Assembly: GCA_051162045.1 (NCBI GenBank)
Contig: JBISDI010000001.1
Length of the DNA stretch: 64,000 nucleotides
Reading direction: 5' to 3' (one strand)
Source: Anaerozeibacter quisquiliarum
Lineage (GTDB): Bacteria > Bacillota > Clostridia > Christensenellales > Aristaeellaceae
The position numbers and the translations under genes are program-made. Positions within the stretch are counted from its first letter, which is position 1; the number at the start of each line of letters is the position of its first letter. The notes below the pieces were generated by a model. The model saw only the letters and a list, made by a program, of their open reading frames with translations, ran no database searches and had not been told where the DNA came from. Shown here in pieces: positions 1 through 8,644 of this stretch.

Positions 1-744
1 GCGCTGGCGGGCGCGTTGCTGGTGCCTGTGCTGGCGCTGGCCGAGCCCGACGTGCCCGAGCAGTCGTACGCGCAGGACGAGGCAGTGTCGGGCACGCTGC
101 TCACCGAGCCGGAGGGCGCGCCTGAGGAGGCCCCCGAGCCGCCCGAGGGCGAGAGCGCCGAAGGCACGCCGGACTTAGACGTTGAGCCGGTCCTGGTCCG
201 GTCGCTGAGCGTGTCGCTGTCGTCCGGCGTGCTGTTCCCCGGCGGCAACCTCGCGGCCCGCTGTCATGTATCACCCGAGGGCGCTTCGCAGGATATCGAG
301 TGGTCGAGTTCGATGGAGGCGGTGCGAGTGGACGCGTCGGGCATGGTGCGGGCGGCCTCGCGGCTGAAGCTGCCCGACGAGGGCCTGGATGTGGACATAT
401 GGGCGCACGCGACCGACGGGAGCCTCGTCATGAACTGCGCCACGGTACGGCTGATGCCCGCGGCCACCTTGCTGCGCTTCTTTGAGGAAACGCTCGAACT
501 CAACGCCGACCAGGACGAGCGCTCGGCGCGCGTGACGGTGGAGCTTGCGCCCGCGGCGCTCTACGGCATCACCCCGATCGAATGGAGCAGCTCCGACCCG
601 GATGTCGCCCGCGTCGAGGGTACGGGCATGCGCGGCGAGATCGGGCTGATCCGCTGGACCGGCACGCGCGGCAGCGCCGTGATCGTGGCGCGCGCGGCCG
701 ACGGCTCGGGCGTCCAGGACGCGCTGACCGTCAACGTGGGGTAA
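1..744 (+). CDS. Secreted protein with bacterial Ig-like (BIG2) domains, 5' end missing
   Basis: The reading frame is open from base 1, so the true start lies upstream of the window. The first visible residues (ALAGALLVPVLALAEP) look like the hydrophobic core and cleavage region of a signal peptide, so only a few N-terminal residues are probably missing. A Glu/Pro-rich linker of about 45 residues follows. Two BIG2-type beta-sandwich repeats come next, recognisable by the IEWSSS and VRVDASGMVRA patterns and, in the second, IEWSSSDPDVARVEG. BIG2 domains are typical of exported cell-surface proteins, and no catalytic domain is visible. A hairpin terminator follows the stop. The same domain type fills the giant gene at 52700-58999. 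The exact role is unknown; export is well supported and the function is not. Confidence 0.8.
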   Translation, partial: ALAGALLVPVLALAEPDVPEQSYAQDEAVSGTLLTEPEGAPEEAPEPPEGESAEGTPDLDVEPVLVRSLSVSLSSGVLFPGGNLAARCHVSPEGASQDIEWSSSMEAVRVDASGMVRAASRLKLPDEGLDVDIWAHATDGSLVMNCATVRLMPAATLLRFFEETLELNADQDERSARVTVELAPAALYGITPIEWSSSDPDVARVEGTGMRGEIGLIRWTGTRGSAVIVARAADGSGVQDALTVNVG

Positions 745-745
745 A

Positions 746-777
746 GTGGACGGCCGCGGGCTGTCCACCACATTTTA
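746..777 (+). terminator. Probable intrinsic terminator after the BIG2 gene
   Basis: Arms GTGGACGGC / GCTGTCCAC (one mismatch) enclose a short GC loop. A short, weak T-run (CACATTTTAC) follows, 2 bases after the stop of the upstream gene. The 250 bases between here and glgP are AT-richer than the rest, but I see no convincing -35/-10 pair in them. Confidence 0.55.
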
Positions 778-1030
778 CATAAAAAGTTCTTCGCTTGTGT
801 TTTCTACAAATCTGCCCGGTATTCCCTTTTTCAATCATCCGATATTGCCAGTTTGTCAATTTGATTAAAATCACCGTCGCTGTTTCCCGCTCTTTCGCGC
901 CGATGCGCGCACAATTGCGCGAAACGGCGCTTGCGCGGGGACGCGCGTTTGTGTTAGACTTGAGCGGATTGGGTATACCCTGCATACGTTGGGGGATACC
1001 GCATGCTTTTTGTTTGCGAGGAGGCTCATT

Positions 1031-3502
1031 ATGCAAGAAGCGCTTGTGGCGCGCGATATCGGCGCCGCGCTTACCAGGGATCAGATTGTGGAGAGCATCC
1101 AGGGCAAGCTGGCGCGGCATTTCGGCTGCGAGATCATCGACGCCACGCCCGACCAGCTCTACCAGGTGATCGCGTCCACCGTGCGCGACGAGGTGATGGC
1201 CCGCCGGGCGCAGTCGCGCGGCGTACGCAAACAGGCCGGCAGCAAGAAGCTGTACTATCTGTCGGCGGAATTCCTCGTGGGCCGGGCGCTGCACAACAAC
1301 ATGATCTCGCTCGTCAACGAGCCCAACTACATCGCGGCCTTTCGGGAGCTTTCCATCGACAAATCGCTGATCTTTGAGCAGGAGCCCGAGCCGGGTCTGG
1401 GCAACGGCGGGCTGGGTCGGCTCGCGGCCTGCTTTCTGGATTCGCTGTCGGCCTTGAAGCTGCCGGCGATGGGCTGCACGATCCGCTACGAATACGGTCT
1501 GTTCCGCCAGAAGCTGGTGGACGGCTACCAGATCGAACTGCCCGACAACTGGCTGGCCAACGGCAACCAGTGGGAGGTGTGCCGCCCCGACCAGACGGTC
1601 GAGGTGCGCTTCGGCGGCCACGTCGAATCCTACGAGCAGGACGGCGTGACCTGCTACCGCAGCGTGGACCAATCGACGGTGCTGGCGGTGCCCTACGACA
1701 TGCCGGTGCTCGGCTACGACTCCACGATGGTCAACATGCTGCGCATGTGGTCGGCGCGCTCGCCCAAGCAGCTGGACATGACCTCGTTCAACCGCGGCCA
1801 GTACGCGCAGGCGATGCAGGAGAAGACGCTGGCCGAGGTGATCTCGAAGGTGCTCTACCCCGAGGACAACCACGACGAGGGCAAGGAACTGCGCCTCAAG
1901 CAACAGTACTTTTTTTCCTCCGCCACCGTGCAGTACGCGGTGAGCGACTTTCTCAAGCTGCACGGCCCCAACTTTTCGATCTTCCCCGACAAGGTGGCGC
2001 TGCACATCAACGACACCCACCCGGGCATGGCGATTCCGGAGCTGATGCGCATCCTGATCGACGAGCACCACCTCCCCTGGGATCAGGCGCAGGACATCGC
2101 GCGCCGCTCGTTCGCCTACACCAACCACACGGTGCTGCGGGAGGCGATGGAGCGCTGGCCGATCGACCTGGTCAAGCGGCTGCTGCCGCGCATCTACATG
2201 ATCCTCGAGGAGCTCAACCGCCGGCTGTGCGACGACCTGTGGCAGGTATATACCGGCCAGTGGGAGCGCATCGGGCGGATGGCGATCATCGGGTACGGCT
2301 ACGTGCACATGGCGAACCTGTGCGTGTCGATGTCGCACACGGTCAACGGTGTCAGCCAGATCCACGCCGACATCCTGCGCCGCCAGACCTTCCACGACTA
2401 CTATCTGATCGACCCGCCGCGCTTTTTCGGCATCACCAACGGCATCACCCACCGCAGATGGCTGATGCAGGCCAACCCGCTTTTGACCGCCCTGCTCGAC
2501 GAGGCGATCGGCGAGGCCTGGAAGAAGCAGCCCGAGCGCATGGCCGACCTGATGCCGTTCGCCAAGGACGCCGCCTTCCTGGAGAAATTCGACCGCGTCA
2601 AGCAGGCGAACAAGCTGCGGCTGACAGCGTTCGTGCAGCGCTCGCAGGGCATTGCGCTCGATCCGGGCAGCATCTTCGACGCCCAGGCCAAGCGGCTGCA
2701 CGAATACAAGCGCCAGCTGCTGAACGCCTTGCACATCCTGACGCTGTACAACCGCATCGCCGAGGATGCGAAGTTTACCATGCCGCCGCGCACCTTCCTG
2801 TTCGGCGCGAAGGCCGCGCCCGGCTTCTATCGCGCCAAGCTTATCATCCGGCTGATTAACGCCATCGGCGAGCTGGTGGCGAAGCACCCGCGCGCGAGTC
2901 GGCTTATCAAGGTGGTGTTTCTCGAGAATTACTGCGCCTCGATAGCCGAGGTGCTGATGCCGGCGGCCGAGATCAGCGAGCAGCTGTCCACGGCGGGCAA
3001 GGAGGCCAGCGGCACCGGCAACATGAAGTTCATGATGAACGGCGCGCTGACCGTGGGCACGATGGACGGCGCGAACGTCGAGATCTCCCAGGCGGTCGGC
3101 CGCGACAACATCTACATCTTCGGCCTGTCGGCCGAGGAGGTGGAAGCCGGCTACGCCACCTACAGCGCGCACGAGATGTACGAGACCCATGTCGGCATCC
3201 GCCGCGCGATGGAGCAGTTGATCGACGGCACGCTCTCGCCCGACAACCCGCGCCTGTTCCAGGAGCTGTACCACGCGCTGCTGTTCGGCGACGGCGGCGG
3301 CATGGCCGACCCCTACTTCGTGCTCAAGGACCTGCCCGACTACGCGAAGACGCAGCTGCGCGTGTCGAAGGACTACCAGGACCGCAAGAAGTGGCTGTCG
3401 ATGGCGGTGAAGAACGTGGCCGGCTCGGGCGTGTTCTCCTCCGACCGTACGATCGCCGAGTACAACGACCTGATCTGGCACCTGAAGCCGCTGGAACTGT
3501 AA
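1031..3502 (+). CDS. glgP: Glycogen/starch/alpha-glucan phosphorylase
   Basis: This is a GT35-family phosphorylase that removes terminal glucose from alpha-1,4-glucans as glucose-1-phosphate, using pyridoxal phosphate as cofactor, in the cytoplasm. The 823-residue length is normal for the family. Family blocks include EPEPGLGNGGLGRLAACF near residue 120 and QAKRLHEYKRQLLNAL in the second half. The PLP lysine lies in EASGTGNMKF (about K666). The ATG at 1031 is chosen over the upstream in-frame ATG at 989 because GAGGAGG sits 7 bases before it. The next gene, a GH13 amylase, starts one base after the stop, so the two are surely co-transcribed. Together they form a glucan-mobilising unit: the amylase cuts branched or inner parts and the phosphorylase shortens chain ends. 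Confidence 0.97.
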   Translation: MQEALVARDIGAALTRDQIVESIQGKLARHFGCEIIDATPDQLYQVIASTVRDEVMARRAQSRGVRKQAGSKKLYYLSAEFLVGRALHNNMISLVNEPNYIAAFRELSIDKSLIFEQEPEPGLGNGGLGRLAACFLDSLSALKLPAMGCTIRYEYGLFRQKLVDGYQIELPDNWLANGNQWEVCRPDQTVEVRFGGHVESYEQDGVTCYRSVDQSTVLAVPYDMPVLGYDSTMVNMLRMWSARSPKQLDMTSFNRGQYAQAMQEKTLAEVISKVLYPEDNHDEGKELRLKQQYFFSSATVQYAVSDFLKLHGPNFSIFPDKVALHINDTHPGMAIPELMRILIDEHHLPWDQAQDIARRSFAYTNHTVLREAMERWPIDLVKRLLPRIYMILEELNRRLCDDLWQVYTGQWERIGRMAIIGYGYVHMANLCVSMSHTVNGVSQIHADILRRQTFHDYYLIDPPRFFGITNGITHRRWLMQANPLLTALLDEAIGEAWKKQPERMADLMPFAKDAAFLEKFDRVKQANKLRLTAFVQRSQGIALDPGSIFDAQAKRLHEYKRQLLNALHILTLYNRIAEDAKFTMPPRTFLFGAKAAPGFYRAKLIIRLINAIGELVAKHPRASRLIKVVFLENYCASIAEVLMPAAEISEQLSTAGKEASGTGNMKFMMNGALTVGTMDGANVEISQAVGRDNIYIFGLSAEEVEAGYATYSAHEMYETHVGIRRAMEQLIDGTLSPDNPRLFQELYHALLFGDGGGMADPYFVLKDLPDYAKTQLRVSKDYQDRKKWLSMAVKNVAGSGVFSSDRTIAEYNDLIWHLKPLEL

Positions 3503-3503
3503 T

Positions 3504-5360
3504 ATGCTGAGGCACGATTCAAGGGATTCGCGCCATCGCACACCCCCGGGAGCGGGGGTGTGTCTTTCGCGCGTTACGCTGCGGCTCGAGGCCGAGGAAG
3601 GCGACCGAGCGTTCTTGCGGCTGTGGTGGGACGGGCGCGAGCAACTGATCGAGATGTACCCGTCGGACGCTCTGTTCGAGGCGACGGTCACGCTGCCGGA
3701 CCGCCCCGGCAATCTGTGGTACAGCTTCTTTGTCGACCGCGCGGACGGGCGTCTGTGGTACGGCAACGCGCCCGACGGCCAGGGCGGCGAGGGCGCGCTT
3801 TACGCCGAGGAGCCGCCCGGCTACCAGATCACGGTGTACGACCCGAACTACCGCACGCCCGAGTGGATGCGCGGCGCGATTTTGTATCAGATCATGGTCG
3901 ATCGCTTCTGCGCGTCGCGTCCGGCAGGCGACCGGGAACCGCCCTACATGGGCTGGCTGCATGAAGACTGGTACGAGCCGCCCGCGCTTCGGCGCGGCGG
4001 CCCCGACGGCGACCAGGAGGCCAACGACTTCTTCGGCGGCAACCTCGCGGGCGTGATGTCCAAACTCCCCTACTTCGAGGCGCTCGGGGTGACGGCGCTG
4101 TACTTCAACCCGATTTTCCGCGCGCGCTCGAACCACAAGTACGACACCGGCGACTACCACGAGGTCGATCCCTCGTTCGGCGACGAGGCCGATTTCCGCG
4201 CGCTGTGCGCCACGGCCCGCGCGCGCGGCATGCGCGTGCTGCTGGACGGGGTGTTCTCGCATACCGGCGCGGACAGCCGTTACTTCAACATCCGCGGCGC
4301 CTATGACTCGGTGGGCGCGTACCAGTCGAAGGACTCGCCCTACGCGCGCTGGTACAGCTTTGAAAAGTGGCCCGACAAATACGCGTGCTGGTGGGGCTTC
4401 CCCACGCTGCCCAACGTGCGTGAGCTGGAAGAGAGCTACCTCGACTTCATCATCCGGGACCCGGACGCGGTGTGCGCGTTCTGGGTGCGCGCCGGGGCGT
4501 CGGGCTGGCGGCTGGACGTGGCCGACGAGCTGCCGATGGTGTTCTTGCGTCTGCTGCGCGAGCGCGTCAAGCGCGAGAACCCGGACGCCTGCCTGCTGGG
4601 CGAGGTGTGGGAAGACGCGTCGAACAAGCTGACCTACGGCGAGGCGCGCAACTACTCGGCCGGCGACACGCTGGACAGCGTGATGAACTACCCGCTCAGG
4701 GACGGCGTGATCGGCTTCATGACCGGGCAAACGGGCGCGCCTCAGTTTGCGCGCATGTACGAGCATTTGCAGGAAAACTACGCGCCGCCGTTCTTCTATT
4801 CGCTGATGAACATGCTGGGCAGCCATGACAAGCCGCGCATCATCGACGTGCTGTCGGGCGTCGGCGAGCTCGAGCCGCCGCGCGAGAAGCGCCGCGCGCG
4901 CCGTCTCACGCGCGCGCAGTACCGGCTGGGCAGCGCGCGGTTCGTCGCGGCCTGGCAGCTGGTCTGCGCGCTGCCGGGCATGCCCTGTCTGTACTATGCC
5001 GACGAGGCCGGCCAGACCGGTATGGCCGATCCGTTCTGCCGGGGCACCTACCCCTGGGGGAAAGAGGACAGGGCGCTGCTGAAAGCGGTGGGCGCGATCA
5101 ACCGCGCGCGGCTCGCGTCGGACGCGCTCAAGACCGGCGAGCTCAGGCTGTACGCGCCGTCGGAAGACGTGCTGGTCATAGCGCGCCGCATCGCGCGCGG
5201 CCGCGACGCGCTGGGCAAGCGCGCGGACAACGCGCTGGTGCTGTGCGCCGTCAACCGCTCCGGCGAAGCGCAGAGCGTTCACCTGGAGCGCGACGAATGG
5301 CTGCCGCGCGCTCTGACGCTGACGATTGAGCCGATCTCGGCAAGGCTGATCGAGCCATAG
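3504..5360 (+). CDS. GH13 alpha-amylase family glycoside hydrolase (neopullulanase/cyclomaltodextrinase-like)
   Basis: This 618-residue retaining alpha-glucanase has no signal peptide and so is probably cytoplasmic. An N-terminal beta-sandwich (about residues 20-110) precedes the catalytic barrel, the layout of neopullulanases and maltogenic amylases. The four GH13 regions are visible: DGVFSHTG, GWRLDVADE (nucleophile about D338), LLGEVWED (acid/base about E367) and LGSHDKPR (about D442). A C-terminal beta domain closes the protein. The gene starts one base after glgP, so it is translated from the same message. The first 20 residues lack any family pattern and there is no strong Shine-Dalgarno, so an internal start is possible. 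Exact specificity (pullulan, cyclodextrin or glycogen branches) cannot be read from the sequence. Confidence 0.92.
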   Translation: MLRHDSRDSRHRTPPGAGVCLSRVTLRLEAEEGDRAFLRLWWDGREQLIEMYPSDALFEATVTLPDRPGNLWYSFFVDRADGRLWYGNAPDGQGGEGALYAEEPPGYQITVYDPNYRTPEWMRGAILYQIMVDRFCASRPAGDREPPYMGWLHEDWYEPPALRRGGPDGDQEANDFFGGNLAGVMSKLPYFEALGVTALYFNPIFRARSNHKYDTGDYHEVDPSFGDEADFRALCATARARGMRVLLDGVFSHTGADSRYFNIRGAYDSVGAYQSKDSPYARWYSFEKWPDKYACWWGFPTLPNVRELEESYLDFIIRDPDAVCAFWVRAGASGWRLDVADELPMVFLRLLRERVKRENPDACLLGEVWEDASNKLTYGEARNYSAGDTLDSVMNYPLRDGVIGFMTGQTGAPQFARMYEHLQENYAPPFFYSLMNMLGSHDKPRIIDVLSGVGELEPPREKRRARRLTRAQYRLGSARFVAAWQLVCALPGMPCLYYADEAGQTGMADPFCRGTYPWGKEDRALLKAVGAINRARLASDALKTGELRLYAPSEDVLVIARRIARGRDALGKRADNALVLCAVNRSGEAQSVHLERDEWLPRALTLTIEPISARLIEP

Positions 5361-5381
5361 TCGCGACGGCGTCCTCCCCCA

Positions 5382-5407
5382 TTCCCCTCCCCGGAGGGGC
5401 ATTTTTC
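5382..5407. terminator. Terminator between convergent amylase and Crp/Fnr genes
   Basis: The stem CCCCTCC / GGAGGGG is followed by ATTTTTCATT. It lies between the ends of two convergent genes and ends within a few bases of the stop of the leftward regulator gene. It has a T-run only in the rightward sense. Confidence 0.65.
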
Positions 5408-5408
5408 A

Positions 5409-6083
5409 TTACGCCTCGTGCGCCTTCTCCATCAGCGTAAACCGGTTCTTCTCAAACGTCACCAGCCCTTCGGCCTTGAGTTTTCCCAACTCCGTGGACA
5501 TGGCGCTGCGGTCGACCGACAGGTAGTCGGCCAACTGCTGGCGGTCGAACGGGATCTCGAACGCGGCCGAACCAGCCGCGCGCGAGGACGAAGACAGGTA
5601 GGACAGCAGCTTCTCGCGCGTGGTGCGCCGCGCCATGTGCGTCAGCTTCCCGGTCAGCTGCAAATTCTTCTCGGCCATGACCTCCATCAGGTTCATAATC
5701 AGCCGCGCGTGGAACTCGCAGGCCAGCGAGCAGCCGCGCGCAACCCGCTCGATGTCCATCTGCATCACCGCGAGCTTTTCCGCCGCCACCACGTCGAACG
5801 CAAGCTTCGCGCCCGAGACCGCGAACGACTCGGCGTACATCTCGCCCGGCTCCACCCCCGACAGGATCGACCGGTTGCCCCAAAAATCCTCCCGGATCAG
5901 CAGCGCACGGCCGTGAAGCACCAGCCCGACCGCGCGCGTCTTTCCGCCCGCGCGCATCAGGTATTCCCCCTTATCGTACTGCGCGCGCCGCGCGCCCAGG
6001 CAGGTGAGCATCGAGCGGATATCCTCTGGCTCCATTCCGCGGAACAGCCGCGAGGTGCGAATCACCGCAAAATATTCTTCCAT
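5409..6083 (-). CDS. Crp/Fnr family transcriptional regulator (HcpR-like by context)
   Basis: This is a 224-residue cytoplasmic regulator. The N-terminal half (about residues 10-120) is a cyclic-nucleotide-binding-like beta-roll. The C-terminal half carries a winged helix with the recognition segment QQLADYLSVDRSAMSTEL. No Cys cluster of the classical Fnr type is seen at the N-terminus, so it is not an obvious 4Fe-4S Fnr. The ATG at 6083 is chosen because GGAGGG sits 5 bases upstream; an in-frame ATG at 6107 lacks a ribosome site. The gene is divergent from the 4Fe-4S protein/hcp pair. In many anaerobes such a neighbour (HcpR type) controls hcp in response to nitric oxide, which is the inferred role here. 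The ligand is unknown. Confidence 0.88.
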   Translation of the reverse strand: MEEYFAVIRTSRLFRGMEPEDIRSMLTCLGARRAQYDKGEYLMRAGGKTRAVGLVLHGRALLIREDFWGNRSILSGVEPGEMYAESFAVSGAKLAFDVVAAEKLAVMQMDIERVARGCSLACEFHARLIMNLMEVMAEKNLQLTGKLTHMARRTTREKLLSYLSSSSRAAGSAAFEIPFDRQQLADYLSVDRSAMSTELGKLKAEGLVTFEKNRFTLMEKAHEA

Positions 6084-6095
6084 TTGGCCCTCCAC

Positions 6096-6137
6096 GTTGT
6101 TTTTCAAACAGATTCTTTTGCCGCATTGTACTATACT
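6096..6137 (+). promoter_or_regulatory. Candidate activator-dependent promoter of the ferredoxin/hcp unit
   Basis: TATACT at 6132-6137 is a good -10, but no consensus -35 lies 16-18 bases upstream. Just upstream is the imperfect palindrome GTTGTTTTTCAAAC (6096-6109), with TTG/CAA half-sites like those of Crp/Fnr operators. A missing -35 next to such a site fits activation by the divergent regulator. This is inference. Confidence 0.35.
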
Positions 6138-6154
6138 TTCATCCGGGCGGTCAA
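6125..6154 (-). promoter_or_regulatory. Sigma-A-type promoter of the Crp/Fnr regulator
   Basis: On the minus strand TTGACC (6149-6154) and TACAAT (6125-6130) are separated by 18 bases, upstream of the regulator start at 6083. Confidence 0.6.
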
Positions 6155-6178
6155 GAGGCCGCGCGGGAGGAATTTGTT

Positions 6179-6877
6179 GTGAAACGCCAGATCATACACA
6201 TTGACGAAGACCGGTGCAACGGCTGCGGCCTGTGCGCCTCCGCCTGCCACGAAGGCGCGATCGCCATGGTGGACGGCAAGGCGAAGCTGATCCGCGACGA
6301 TTATTGCGACGGGTTGGGCAACTGCCTGCCGGTGTGCCCGACCGGCGCGATCCGCTTCGTCGAGCGCGAGGCCGCGCCCTTTGACGAGGCGGCGGTGAAA
6401 GCCGCGCAGGCGGCGAAGCCGGCCCACTGCGACCCCATGGACGGTTGCCCCGGCTCGCGCGCGCATGCCATCGAACGGCCCCGACAGGCATCCGCCGCCG
6501 ACGCGCCGTCCGAGCTTAACCAGTGGCCGGTTCAAATTAAGCTGGCGCCGGCGAACGCCCCTTATTTCCGCGGCGCGGACGTGCTGGTAGCCGCCGACTG
6601 CACCGCGTTCGCCTGTGGCTCGTTCCACGCAAACTTCATGAAGGACCGCGTCACGCTGATCGGCTGCCCCAAGCTCGACGAGGGCGACTATGCCGACAAG
6701 CTGACCGACATCCTCAGCCTGAACGACGTGCGCTCGCTGACCGTGGCGCGCATGGAAGTGCCTTGCTGCGGCGGGATTGAGCGCGCCGCCCAGGAAGCGA
6801 TCGCCCGCTCCGGCAAGGACATCCCCCTTTCCGTCTCCGTGCTGTCCGTAGGCGGACGGCTGATTGCCAATCGTTGA
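6179..6877 (+). CDS. 4Fe-4S ferredoxin-type protein linked to hcp
   Basis: This 232-residue cytoplasmic iron-sulfur protein starts with GTG behind GGGAGGA. The N-terminus holds two cluster motifs: CNGCGLCASAC (Cys 13, 16, 19, 23) with the following CHEGAI, and CDGLGNCLPVCPTGAI, where CDGLGNC replaces the usual CxxCxxC spacing of the second site. Further Cys residues occur in CDPMDGCPG, in CTAFACGS and in CCGGIERA near the C-terminus, so more metal sites or redox cysteines are possible. This protein type is regularly found between a Crp/Fnr regulator and hcp in anaerobes. It is inferred to feed electrons to, or protect, the hybrid-cluster protein. A palindromic repeat separates it from hcp. 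Confidence 0.88.
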   Translation: MKRQIIHIDEDRCNGCGLCASACHEGAIAMVDGKAKLIRDDYCDGLGNCLPVCPTGAIRFVEREAAPFDEAAVKAAQAAKPAHCDPMDGCPGSRAHAIERPRQASAADAPSELNQWPVQIKLAPANAPYFRGADVLVAADCTAFACGSFHANFMKDRVTLIGCPKLDEGDYADKLTDILSLNDVRSLTVARMEVPCCGGIERAAQEAIARSGKDIPLSVSVLSVGGRLIANR

Positions 6878-6881
6878 CCCT

Positions 6882-7050
6882 TAGGTAAGCGCTGATTAAA
6901 GCACGCGTGCGGTGGCGAGGTGATTTTTCGTTCCGGTGTGCCTGCAAAAACCGCGGGACTAGCAGCGCTAATTCAAGTGTTTTTGCAGGCGCACCGGGGC
7001 GGAAAAGCATCCGTCTCCGCGCGTGGGATTTGATCAGCGGTTACTTAGGA
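6882..7050. repeat. Long-hairpin palindromic element, copy A
   Basis: This ~169 bp element has imperfect terminal inverted repeats (AGGTAAGCGCTGATTA on the left; the complement of the right end reads AAGTAACCGCTGATCA). The interior folds further: CCTGCAAAAAC (6941-6951) pairs perfectly with GTTTTTGCAGG (6979-6989). The apex holds TAGC-AGC-GCTA (6960-6970). Related copies lie at 24131-24282 and 40845-41011. It fills the gap between the ferredoxin stop and the hcp ribosome-binding site. Confidence 0.85.
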
Positions 7051-7070
7051 CGAAGAAGGAGGAACAGACA

Positions 7071-8627
7071 ATGAGTGAGATGTTTTGCTTCCAGTGTGAG
7101 CAGACCGCGCGCGGCACCGGCTGCACCGGCCGCATGGGCGTGTGCGGCAAGACCGACCTGGTGGCCGACGCGCAGGACAAGCTGACCGGCGCGCTGATCG
7201 CGCTGGCCCGCGCCGCCGAGGGGCAAAAACCCGGCGAGCAGGCCACCGAGGCCATGCTCGAGGGGCTGTTCACCACGGTGACCAACGTCAGCTTCGACGA
7301 GGCCTCGATCGAGCGGATGACCGCCCGCGTGCTGGCCGAGGCCGACGTGCTGGGCGGCGGCGACACCTACGACATGGGCGCTCTGTGGCATGCGCACGCC
7401 GATGTGCGCTCGCTCAAGTCGCTGCTGCTGCTGGGCATGCGCGGCATGGCCGCCTACGCCCACCACGCGCGCGTGCTGGGCTACCGCGACGACGAGGTCG
7501 ACGCTTTCTTCTACACCGGGCTGCGCGCCGTGGCCGATGAGGCCGACGCGGGCAAGCTGCTTAACCTGAACATGGAGCTCGGCCGCGTGAACCTCATCTG
7601 CATGGCGCTCTTGGACAAGGCCAACACCGAGCAGTACGGCACGCCGACGCCGACCCATGTGCCGCTCGCGATCGAGCCCGGCCCGTTCATCGTAATCAGC
7701 GGCCACGACCTCAAGGATTTGCAGCTGCTGCTCGAGCAGACAAAGGGCAAGGGCGTGAACATCTACACCCACGGCGAGATGCTGCCCGCGCACGGTTATC
7801 CCAAGCTCAAGGCCTATCCGCAGCTCAAGGGCAACTTCGGCACCGCGTGGCAGAACCAGCAGAAGGAGTTTAACGGCATGCCCGCTCCGGTGCTGTTCAC
7901 CACCAACTGCCTGATGCCGGTTAAGGACAGCTACCGCGACCGCGTCTACACGACCGCGATGGTGGCCTATCCGGGCCTTCGGCACATCGGCGAGGACAAG
8001 GACTTTACCCCGATCATCGAGCAGGCGATCGCGCTGGGCGGCTACAAGGAGCGCCATGAGATGACGGGCATCAATGGCGGAACGAGCGTCACCACCGGGT
8101 TTGGCCACGGCGCGGTGCTTAAGCACGCGGCGGAGGTGGTCGCGGCGGTCAAGAACGGCGACATCCGCCACTTCTTCCTCGTGGGCGGCTGCGACGGCGC
8201 GAAGCCCGGCCGCAACTACTACACCGATTTTGCGGCGTCTTCGCCCGCGGATACCGTGATCCTGACGCTGGCCTGCGGCAAGTTCCGCTTCAACGATCTG
8301 GACCTCGGCACGGTGGCGGGTCTGCCGCGGCTGATGGACATGGGCCAGTGCAACGACGCCTACGGCGCAATCCGCGTGGCGTTGGCGCTCAGCGAGGCGT
8401 TCGGCGTAGGTGTGAACGAGCTGCCGCTGACGCTGGTGCTGTCCTGGTACGAGCAGAAGGCCGTGGTCATCCTGCTGACCCTTTTGCATCTGGGCATCAA
8501 GAACATCCACATTGGCCCGACGCTGCCCGCGTTCGTATCGGAGGGCGTGCTCAAGGTGCTCGTCGAGCAGTTTGCCCTGACGCCGATCGGCGAAGCGAAA
8601 GAGGATTTAAAGAAGATCCTGGGATAG
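7071..8627 (+). CDS. hcp: Hydroxylamine reductase / hybrid-cluster protein
   Basis: This 518-residue cytoplasmic enzyme carries a hybrid [4Fe-2O-2S] cluster and a cubane cluster. It acts on hydroxylamine in vitro and on nitric oxide in vivo. The N-terminal motif CxxC-x8-C-x6-C (Cys 6, 9, 18, 25) is close to the spacing seen in anaerobes. Hybrid-cluster ligand blocks are present, including TTNCLMP, VGGCDGAKPGR and LACGKFRF. The ATG at 7071 follows AAGGAGGA; an earlier in-frame ATG at 7023 lies inside the repeat element and is rejected. It is probably in one unit with the upstream 4Fe-4S gene, with the hairpin repeat between them possibly tuning their ratio. Confidence 0.97.
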   Translation: MSEMFCFQCEQTARGTGCTGRMGVCGKTDLVADAQDKLTGALIALARAAEGQKPGEQATEAMLEGLFTTVTNVSFDEASIERMTARVLAEADVLGGGDTYDMGALWHAHADVRSLKSLLLLGMRGMAAYAHHARVLGYRDDEVDAFFYTGLRAVADEADAGKLLNLNMELGRVNLICMALLDKANTEQYGTPTPTHVPLAIEPGPFIVISGHDLKDLQLLLEQTKGKGVNIYTHGEMLPAHGYPKLKAYPQLKGNFGTAWQNQQKEFNGMPAPVLFTTNCLMPVKDSYRDRVYTTAMVAYPGLRHIGEDKDFTPIIEQAIALGGYKERHEMTGINGGTSVTTGFGHGAVLKHAAEVVAAVKNGDIRHFFLVGGCDGAKPGRNYYTDFAASSPADTVILTLACGKFRFNDLDLGTVAGLPRLMDMGQCNDAYGAIRVALALSEAFGVGVNELPLTLVLSWYEQKAVVILLTLLHLGIKNIHIGPTLPAFVSEGVLKVLVEQFALTPIGEAKEDLKKILG

Positions 8628-8644
8628 TCGATTTGAAAAATGAG

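Noticed and set aside
731..3766. Very long open frame (1,011 codons) on the minus strand opposite glgP
   Set aside because: It is antisense to a clear glycogen phosphorylase. Its Arg/His/Val-rich composition is a by-product of high-GC codon bias, with no domain or ribosome site.
3519..5402. Long minus-strand frame opposite the GH13 amylase
   Set aside because: It is a shadow of the amylase gene; same composition artefact and no homology pattern.
6882..7050. Insertion sequence or transposase remnant in the palindromic elements
   Set aside because: No coding remnant or clear target-site duplication is visible in any of the three copies. They are described as non-autonomous palindromic repeats.
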